DNA of 8,887 nucleotides, taken from Promethearchaeota archaeon. GTDB taxonomy: Archaea > Asgardarchaeota > Lokiarchaeia > Sigyniarchaeales > SOKP01. Under the pieces are notes generated by a model. The model saw nothing but the letters and a program-made list of their open reading frames with translations, did not search any database and was not told the DNA's origin. Of this stretch, positions 4,141 through 8,887 are shown in pieces (position 1 is the first letter of the stretch; each line of letters opens with the position of its first letter). Made by a program: the position numbers and the translations under genes. Location: the NCBI GenBank assembly GCA_030615145.1, contig JAUWZT010000152.1, positions 1 to 8,887 of the forward strand. Reading direction: 5' to 3'.

Positions 4141-6603
4141 TTATGTCGAAGATCTATTATGTTTCGCTTTACCTTTCATTAGTATAATTAGCGAGAATAG
4201 ACTTATTAGTATGAAGATAATATGATAATTTCCAAAAGAAATAATAGGGACATCTGGGGGATCTTCGTAGACTTTTTCTACAACGACCTCACTATAACCG
4301 ATATTTCCCCCAAGATCTTTCGCATAGAATACTATGGTAACGTTACCTTGTGGAGAAGTATCCCAAGCTGCTTGATTTATAGTTCCCGACAATTGAGCAA
4401 ATGAGTAATTGTTAAGACCACCATCAATAGTATACCACATTGAATCGATATACAAACTTCTTGTGGATAATAGAAATTGAGGGCTGCTCTGTCCTATAAC
4501 TTGCTGTTCATTAGGAGTAACGATAGTTAATTTTGGAGGTGTTATGTCATCCCCATCATCCCAAATTGGCAAATAATCTTCTATTAAAGGATTTAAGGAT
4601 ATTTTATGAGATGTGTCTCCTATACCATCATCATCGAAATCTGAACCCGTATAATTGTCCCAAAAGTTTCCGATTTCTGAGCTATTCCAACGTGTAGGAC
4701 TCCCTAAATCTAGAGCATGTTTAGCATTATTGAAAAAATAATTGTTGAAAAAAGTGTTGTTTTCGCGATTAAAGGAATTTATGAATACGCCTGACCGACT
4801 GTTGTTTTGAATCAGGTTCCCTATAAAATAACAATTGCTGCAATCAAATAAATAAATTCCATCATAACTATATTTTACACTGTTGTTAATAACATAGTTA
4901 TAATCTCCTCTCACCCTTATTCCAATACTTGGATATTCGCCCCACCGATATGATTCAAATTGATTATTTTCCAGTTGATTATCTATGATATAATTTCCTT
5001 CACCTAAAACTTCTAAACCCATTTCGTTATTGTGTTTGATCATGGAATTTGAAATGGTACTATTATACCCAAACAATTGAATACCAAATATAGAATTGTA
5101 AAAGCTATTGCATTTTGTAATTTTGATGTTATAGCAATCGTAAATAATAATTCCACAAGATCCGTTAGAAACATTTACGTTAGAGATTTTAGAATCATTA
5201 CAATTTACTAAAATTATTTGACCTGCATTTAAAAAGTCATCTGGAGTCAATCCTGTGGTATCTTTATAGAAATAAATTGGTTTATTGTTAATTTGGTTTG
5301 AAGTATCGATACTTGTACCGACATACATCGAGTAGGATGGGCTAGTTACTTCAATCCCACATTTATTCATTTCGTTCTCAGTTAAAACTGCATTCGATTG
5401 GTCTAAACTTATTCCACATTGAGTATTTTCATTAAGGAAATTCCTTGTGATTTTGTTATTTTGGCCAAGCTGCATATGGATTCCTTTTGAATTATGATGG
5501 GCTTGATTTTCAGTTATATTATTGTAACTACTTTGTGATAAAGCTATTCCACCACGATCGTGATATCCTGTTTGATGACCGTTCCATTCTGCTAAATTTT
5601 TATAAATGGTATTATTATTGCTATGTTTTAAATAAATTCCTCGGTCACCACAGTAAGAAGAGTTAATCAAAGTTAAAGTAATTTCTTCACAGAAATAGAG
5701 TCCAATTCCCATCGAACTATAAGAAACATTAATATTTGAAACTAAGGAATTCCTACAATCCACTAATATTACTTGACCCGCGTTTAGAAAATCTATAGGG
5801 GTTAAAGAATCGTTGTTGATGTAGAAATAGATAGGTTTTTTATTTATTAAATTTGAGGTCAAAATTTGATGGGTTGACACAAAAGCAAGATTGCCTTCCA
5901 TCCCGAAACCACAGGAAGAAAAGTTGTTATTTGAAAATTGGTTATTTCTTCCCCAATCTAGATAACATCCATACACATTGTTATTTTCAATTGTGTTATT
6001 TTCAATATTATTATCCTCGCTCCAACTTATATATAATCCGATATCATTATTGTATAGATTATTTCCAGAGATAATATTATTATCACTGTAAAATAGATGT
6101 ATTCCATAAGTGTAAGAATTATTGAATAACTCATTATTTAAGATTTTTCCATTAGAAACGAAATCAAATTTAATAGTAGCACCCCCATCAAAGAAATTTA
6201 TAATTCCACTATTATATAAACTACAATTTCTAATAATGAATGGAACATCGGAATTTTTAATTTCTATGCAATATCCATTATTTTGTCCGTCAATAGTTAT
6301 ATTTTCTATAATATAAGGATCTATCAATGTGCCAGAACCTGAACACCAGTCATTCTCAGATGCTGTTTTACTCCAATCATAATTAGGGTCAGAGTCATCA
6401 ATAAATATACGAGAATCAGTAAGGTTCCAGAATCCGGAAGTTTTAACTGTAACATCATAATTTTCAATTAGAATGATATCATCATCAGTAATATGATGAA
6501 TTTTGCTTATTGCTGGAATAAGGATTTCTGTAAATCCCTGTAGAATAACGAAAAAGCTAAGAATAATCCCAATAATGATAATTTTATTTAATTTCTTACT
6601 CAT
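4141..6603 (-). CDS. Secreted parallel beta-helix (NosD-like) surface protein with Ig-like domain and C-terminal anchor
   Basis: The product is 820 residues. Residues 1-31 are a basic start plus a hydrophobic segment (signal peptide or anchor). Residues about 95-650 are Asn-rich parallel beta-helix (PbH1) turns of the NosD/CASH type, such as NNIISGNNLYNN and NNITENQAHHNSKGI. Two copies of a KPIYFY...LTPxDFLNAGQ(V/I)ILV unit (about 253-305 and 438-490; 33 of 53 residues identical by hand) break the helix into similar halves. NFWDNYTGSDFDDDGIGD (647-664) is the usual NosD-type end motif. Residues about 690-776 look like an Ig-like domain, and 793-809 are a membrane helix followed by a basic tail. 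Such proteins sit on the cell surface; many bind or cleave sugars, but no catalytic residues can be assigned. Many N-x-S/T sites fit archaeal N-glycosylation. The ATG at 6603 gives a complete signal segment. Confidence 0.85.
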   Translation of the reverse strand: MSKKLNKIIIIGIILSFFVILQGFTEILIPAISKIHHITDDDIILIENYDVTVKTSGFWNLTDSRIFIDDSDPNYDWSKTASENDWCSGSGTLIDPYIIENITIDGQNNGYCIEIKNSDVPFIIRNCSLYNSGIINFFDGGATIKFDFVSNGKILNNELFNNSYTYGIHLFYSDNNIISGNNLYNNDIGLYISWSEDNNIENNTIENNNVYGCYLDWGRNNQFSNNNFSSCGFGMEGNLAFVSTHQILTSNLINKKPIYFYINNDSLTPIDFLNAGQVILVDCRNSLVSNINVSYSSMGIGLYFCEEITLTLINSSYCGDRGIYLKHSNNNTIYKNLAEWNGHQTGYHDRGGIALSQSSYNNITENQAHHNSKGIHMQLGQNNKITRNFLNENTQCGISLDQSNAVLTENEMNKCGIEVTSPSYSMYVGTSIDTSNQINNKPIYFYKDTTGLTPDDFLNAGQIILVNCNDSKISNVNVSNGSCGIIIYDCYNIKITKCNSFYNSIFGIQLFGYNSTISNSMIKHNNEMGLEVLGEGNYIIDNQLENNQFESYRWGEYPSIGIRVRGDYNYVINNSVKYSYDGIYLFDCSNCYFIGNLIQNNSRSGVFINSFNRENNTFFNNYFFNNAKHALDLGSPTRWNSSEIGNFWDNYTGSDFDDDGIGDTSHKISLNPLIEDYLPIWDDGDDITPPKLTIVTPNEQQVIGQSSPQFLLSTRSLYIDSMWYTIDGGLNNYSFAQLSGTINQAAWDTSPQGNVTIVFYAKDLGGNIGYSEVVVEKVYEDPPDVPIISFGNYHIIFILISLFSLIILMKGKAKHNRSST

Positions 6604-6960
6604 TTTTGATCTATTTTATATTAAATTTTTGACTGTTAGATATAGTTTTACTTAATCGTTATTTAAAATTATCGAATTTTCTGTCAAAAAGAAGTTTAGT
6701 ATGTATCTATTGCTTCTAGAAATAACTTTTTTATATGAAATAAGTATGGTCGTATAAAGATGGTTTGTAATTTAAGTATTTACTTGCCGAGCTTTCAGGC
6801 GAGGTATTCAGCCCGCCATTCTCAACAGCGCGAGTGTGTGGCAGACGATACGAGTATTATTTCGAGATTGAAGGTTGGGAGAGTGTTCCGGATTATTATT
6901 TTTTGTATTATATTGTTCTATTTCGCTGCTTAGCTTAAATGATTTAAGTTCGTATTGAAT
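6604..6960. other. Intergenic stretch with a GC-rich, hairpin-rich island (6783-6895)
   Basis: The stretch lies between divergent genes. Its left part is AT-rich and should hold the beta-helix promoter. At about 6783-6895 base composition rises sharply. There CTTGCC (6783-6788) can pair with GGCGAG (6798-6803); alternatively GGCG-A-GG (6798-6804) can pair with CCCGCC (6812-6817), so the two stems exclude each other. GCCA (6815-6818) can also pair with TGGC (6839-6842) around an inner CTC/GAG stem. A plus-strand frame from ATG 6760 to TAG 6931-6933 (57 residues, ending in a hydrophobic stretch) crosses the island. I do not recognise it and cannot tell whether the island is coding, a structured RNA or a remnant. 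Confidence 0.4.
6638..6646 (-). promoter_or_regulatory. Candidate TATA box of the beta-helix gene
   Basis: ACTATATCT on the minus strand lies about 38 bases before the ATG, giving a leader of roughly ten bases. A second AT box (6612-6626) is too close to the start codon to serve. Confidence 0.3.
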
Positions 6961-6991
6961 GGTAAATTCAGAGTCTGATTTCAATGAAAAT
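6961..6991 (+). repeat. 31-base direct repeat, copy 2
   Basis: Partner of 4043-4073 (28 of 31 matches). It falls at the beginning of the longest possible frame of the plus-strand gene that follows, but ahead of that gene's likely true start at 7094. It is more probably upstream regulatory or leader DNA than coding sequence. Confidence 0.6.
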
Positions 6992-7041
6992 ACCATAGAA
7001 AAAAAGACAAAAAATCACAATTTCCACATCAAAAATAAATA

Positions 7042-7051
7042 TTTATTTATA
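7042..7051 (+). promoter_or_regulatory. Candidate TATA box of the membrane-anchored protein gene
   Basis: TTTATTTATA lies about 45 bases before the ATG at 7094, which would put transcription start near 7070 and leave a short leader. It supports 7094 over the far upstream ATG at 6959. Confidence 0.35.
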
Positions 7052-7093
7052 CTTACAATGTTTAAGGCAAAAAATCAAGAAAAAAGAGTAGAA

Positions 7094-7819
7094 ATGAAAA
7101 GAAAACGGGTATATATCCCTGCTTTAATAATAGGAATAACAATAATAACTGGGTTAATCATACCATTCTCATTAATTAATAACAATTCCATAATTTTAAC
7201 CAGAATCTATTATAAAATAAATTATAATGGAGACACACAAAATTTGGAGACCTTAATCGAAAAAAGTGAATTATTCGAATACGATAAGTACTGTAAATAT
7301 CGAGATTCCTGGGGGGAAGGTCCAATAAATAATTCTGATTGTTATTATTGTTATATTGATAAAGATTTCATAGAATCGTTAAAGTTGAAAATTGACAAAG
7401 AGAAAAAGAAATTTCATTTATATATAGGTACTCAGTTTAATTTTATATATTCATTAGAAGTTACGAATGAATCTTTGATGTATCTAACCTACAATAATGA
7501 TAATATTATTAAGGTAGAGTATGCAAATCATACAGAGATATTTGCCGTTGATCGTGTTTGGGATTATTATTATAATAGGTATACACCTAATTGGGCAGGA
7601 AATTGGTATCTAAATTTTACCCAAATCCCCTTTGCTCCCACTAGTTCATCTATTATTACATTAAACGATACATTTTTAGTTAAAATGACTTTAGATTATC
7701 ATTATAGTTGTGGGTTTGCATGCTCTGGATATGTAAGAATGGAGCAATTTTTATGTTTTAATTCTGATATCCAAATGATATTTGTGTTCTTTCCTTTTTC
7801 ATCTCATGTTGTAACATAA
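7094..7819 (+). CDS. Unrecognised membrane-anchored extracellular protein
   Basis: The frame is open from an ATG at 6959, but its first 45 codons are Lys/Asn-rich, overlap a repeat found elsewhere without a gene, and would bury the membrane segment. Starting at 7094 gives 241 residues beginning MKRKR, then a hydrophobic segment (about 6-28). This fits a signal peptide or N-terminal anchor with the rest outside the cell. The outer part is rich in Tyr, Asn and Asp with possible N-glycosylation sites. It has six cysteines (about 67, 83, 86, 206, 210, 221), including CYYC and CGFAC, which could form disulfides or bind metal. The last 20 residues are hydrophobic (IQMIFVFFPF) and might be a second membrane contact or a truncated end. 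I do not recognise the family. The next gene, a small zinc-ribbon one, converges on it. Confidence 0.65.
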   Translation: MKRKRVYIPALIIGITIITGLIIPFSLINNNSIILTRIYYKINYNGDTQNLETLIEKSELFEYDKYCKYRDSWGEGPINNSDCYYCYIDKDFIESLKLKIDKEKKKFHLYIGTQFNFIYSLEVTNESLMYLTYNNDNIIKVEYANHTEIFAVDRVWDYYYNRYTPNWAGNWYLNFTQIPFAPTSSSIITLNDTFLVKMTLDYHYSCGFACSGYVRMEQFLCFNSDIQMIFVFFPFSSHVVT

Positions 7820-7831
7820 TTCTCTTAGAGG

Positions 7832-7841
7832 GGGAGCTCCC
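7832..7841. repeat. GC-rich 10-base palindrome between convergent genes
   Basis: GGGAGCTCCC is a perfect palindrome 12 bases after the stop of the plus-strand gene and 19 bases from the end of the minus-strand zinc-ribbon gene. It has no loop and no T-run after it, so it is a poor terminator. It stands out only because the surrounding DNA is AT-rich. Confidence 0.35.
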
Positions 7842-7852
7842 ATTAATCATTC

Positions 7853-8088
7853 TGGCAGAACTAATCTTTGTTAATCTTCTTTCCTTTATTTAGGAACTTT
7901 TTTTCAAATTTTCCTTTCATTTCATAATACATATTGATATAATCGTGTTGCCATTTATTTTCAGCGCTTCCATGTGCTGGGTACCATATGCGATCATTAT
8001 CATGGCATTCAACACAATACCATTCTTCGTGATCCTCGATGTATACCATATCTTTATCTTGACTTGAACAAATTGGGCATTCACAAAT
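7853..8088 (-). repeat. Diverged direct repeat, copy 2
   Basis: Matches 640-875 in the same orientation, from TGGCAGAA beyond the stop codon to the ICECPIC stretch upstream of the ATG. Outside these limits the flanks do not match. Together the two copies bracket about 7 kb of accessory genes. Confidence 0.7.
7861..8049 (-). CDS. Small Cys-rich (zinc-ribbon-like) protein, copy 2
   Basis: From the ATG at 8049 the product is 62 residues: MVYIEDHEEWYCVEC, the NDRIWYPAHGS core, and a basic helical tail. It differs from copy 1 at 16 residues, mostly by similar amino acids. Upstream in the same frame lies ICECPIC (to 8088), which would complete a CPxC/CxxC zinc site. Over the ICECPIC codons the two copies differ at three bases, all silent, a sign that this upstream part is translated. 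No ATG, GTG or TTG occurs in frame near it, and the frame stays open up to the T-run that ends the ABM gene. An out-of-frame ATG at about 8103 hits a TGA after seven codons. Its role is unknown. It lies downstream of the ABM gene on the same strand, but the T-run between them argues against a shared transcript. Confidence 0.6.
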   Translation of the reverse strand: MVYIEDHEEWYCVECHDNDRIWYPAHGSAENKWQHDYINMYYEMKGKFEKKFLNKGKKINKD

Positions 8089-8110
8089 GGATTTTCGTTT
8101 CCATTGAAAA

Positions 8111-8130
8111 ATTAAAAAAAAAAAAAAAAT
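8111..8130 (-). terminator. U-tract terminator of the ABM gene
   Basis: On the minus strand a run of 16 T (opposite the A-run at 8114-8129) begins six bases after the stop of the ABM gene. A bare U-run this long is a textbook archaeal intrinsic terminator. It may also be prone to length change by slippage. Confidence 0.65.
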
Positions 8131-8135
8131 AAAAT

Positions 8136-8504
8136 TTAGACTGCAATCAATTCTTCCAGTCCTTGGGAGAAAGAATACACCTTTAAATCAAACCGTTTTC
8201 CCGCTTCTAGAAGTTCCGGCGAGGGTTCACCGTACACATTCACATGATCTACGAAGCTCATAAACTTTTCTGCTCCTTCTCCATGGTTCGCCATATGTTC
8301 GAGCACTGCCTCTGAGTTCTTAAACTCCACACGCGTTTCACCCTCTGTCTGGTCACTGCTAATAAAGACGTCAAACTTAAGCGTTCCCGTGTCTCTTTCC
8401 CTTATCCCTCTTATATGCTCGGTTGCGAGTTGTTTGAATTCTTCTAGCTTTCCCTTTGGTATTTTTGTGATGACACTTATTTGAAGTTTGCTTATTTTTT
8501 CCAT
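8136..8504 (-). CDS. ABM-family (antibiotic biosynthesis monooxygenase-like) dimeric alpha/beta-barrel protein
   Basis: The 122-residue product fits the ABM ferredoxin-like fold. A first strand (LQISVITKIPKGK) leads to a helix (LEEFKQLATEHIRGIRERDTG), then strands TLKFDVFISS and ETRVEFKNSEAV, a helix with the conserved His (LEHMANHGEGAEKF, H70), and a strand near HVNVYGEPSPELLEA. A short C-terminal extension (KVYSFSQGLEELI) is common in archaeal members. Relatives act as cofactor-free quinol or polyketide monooxygenases, or as heme-handling or stress proteins; the substrate here cannot be told. There is no signal peptide, so it should be cytosolic. The start is secured by an excellent Shine-Dalgarno sequence seven bases upstream. 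It is a single-gene unit with its own promoter and terminator, and its base composition is less AT-rich than that of its neighbours. Confidence 0.85.
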   Translation of the reverse strand: MEKISKLQISVITKIPKGKLEEFKQLATEHIRGIRERDTGTLKFDVFISSDQTEGETRVEFKNSEAVLEHMANHGEGAEKFMSFVDHVNVYGEPSPELLEAGKRFDLKVYSFSQGLEELIAV

Positions 8505-8510
8505 GTTAAA

Positions 8511-8518
8511 ACCTCCTT
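8511..8518 (-). promoter_or_regulatory. Shine-Dalgarno site of the ABM gene
   Basis: AAGGAGGT on the minus strand is followed by five to six bases and the ATG at 8504. It is the strongest ribosome binding site in the window and fixes the start. Most other genes here lack one, which fits leaderless or short-leader transcripts. Confidence 0.75.
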
Positions 8519-8544
8519 TTATTGTAATCTCAAAAAGAAATAGA

Positions 8545-8556
8545 CAATATATTAAT
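8545..8556 (-). promoter_or_regulatory. Candidate TATA box of the ABM gene
   Basis: ATTAATATATTG on the minus strand lies about 45 bases before the ATG. Transcription would start near 8524, leaving a leader of about 20 bases that just contains the Shine-Dalgarno site. Confidence 0.4.
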
Positions 8557-8887
8557 GCGGATAATATTTCAAACTATATGGGCAGAATTTCATTGCAAAA
8601 GTAAAGAGTGTGATGAGATATGTTTATAAATTATCATATTTCGAAAATAAAAATGTAAACACTACAACTGGTTAGAAGAAACTCATGGTTCGAAGCTTTT
8701 TAATTTTTTCCAAATTTTTCTTTCTTGCACCCGCTACAAAAACCCTCGCTTATAACGGCTCGATTCGCAAGCCTGTGAAGGTTTTAAATAGAGGTTAAAT
8801 CTGAAAACAAGGCGTATCATATTTTTTATCCTTTTTTTTTTTAATAGCGGTTCCATATCTTTTTGCGAATTTTTTGGAATTTTTTAC
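8557..8887. other. Right-end stretch without a supported gene
   Basis: No gene can be supported. A less AT-rich patch at about 8728-8780 contains a six-pair hairpin (GGCTCG 8757-8762 with CAAGCC 8768-8773) that pairs best on the minus strand, where one A-C mismatch becomes a G-U pair. A plus-strand frame of 37 codons (8685-8798) crosses it. A T-rich stretch (about 8819-8842) follows on the plus strand. A small RNA gene is possible, but I see no tRNA, box C/D or box H/ACA pattern that holds up. Confidence 0.35.

Noticed and set aside
4142..4186. AAAGGAG followed by ATG and a 14-codon frame on the plus strand
   Set aside because: The ribosome site looks good, but the frame is tiny and antisense to the conserved end of the beta-helix gene. 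It is noted only as part of the possible decayed gene start.
6808..6996. Minus-strand frame of 62 codons over the GC-rich island
   Set aside because: No recognisable sequence, no start signal, and it crosses the direct repeat. The plus-strand 57-residue frame is no better supported.
8680..8700. GGTTCGAAGC resembling a tRNA T-loop
   Set aside because: The flanking bases do not form the T-stem, and no acceptor or anticodon arms can be drawn on either strand.
8685..8798. Plus-strand frame of 37 residues with a hydrophobic start
   Set aside because: Too short and unrecognised, with no ribosome site. The Phe-rich stretch comes from T-rich DNA.
8605..8805. GTGATGA (box C-like) and CTGA (box D-like) pair
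   Set aside because: They are nearly 200 bases apart with no internal boxes; archaeal C/D RNAs are about 50-70 bases long.
1..8887. CRISPR array, insertion sequence or integrase signatures
   Set aside because: No regularly spaced repeats, transposase or recombinase motifs were seen on either strand. The only long repeats are the gene-sized pair and the 31-base pair already listed.

Overview
The window reads as a chromosomal fragment of an archaeon, probably of the Asgard group. The two ribosomal proteins at the left end (the C-terminus of uS4 and a complete uS11) are of the archaeal/eukaryotic type and lie in the archaeal order rps4-rps11. Start regions show archaeal TATA-like boxes, and gene ends carry plain U-tracts. 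The Asgard placement is inferred from a SUFU-domain protein and a large parallel beta-helix surface protein with a C-terminal membrane anchor, in an AT-rich accessory background. It was not tested by phylogeny.

Layout: 1-610 is the tail of a ribosomal operon, closed by a small terminator right after rps11. The usual archaeal follower, RNA polymerase subunit D, is not there. From about 640 to 8090 lies accessory DNA. It is bracketed by two diverged, same-orientation copies of a small Cys-rich (zinc-ribbon-like) gene, at 648-836 and 7861-8049, both on the minus strand. Between them are: a 518-residue protein joining an unknown N-terminal region, a SUFU domain, a zinc ribbon and a TPR-like tail (1297-2853, +); a small winged-helix protein (2999-3208, +); a membrane-anchored P-loop ATPase cut off after its Walker A motif, running head-on into the winged-helix gene (minus, to 3794); an 820-residue secreted NosD-like beta-helix protein (4141-6603, -); and an unrecognised membrane-anchored extracellular protein (7094-7819, +). 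The right end holds an ABM-family monooxygenase-like gene (8136-8504, -) with its own promoter, Shine-Dalgarno site and U-tract terminator, followed by about 370 bases without a convincing gene.

The genes do not form one clear pathway. Two are cell-surface proteins, one is a regulator-like fragment, one is a broken ATPase, and the SUFU protein looks like an adaptor. Several scars point to past rearrangement: the ATPase/winged-helix junction, a strong terminator with no gene in front of it (3863-3902), and a 31-base direct repeat (4043-4073 and 6961-6991) that looks like a copied gene-start region. The most notable points are the SUFU-zinc ribbon-TPR architecture and the paired small zinc-ribbon genes. 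In that pair the conserved reading frame continues upstream of the only ATG, with silent differences between the copies but no ordinary start codon.
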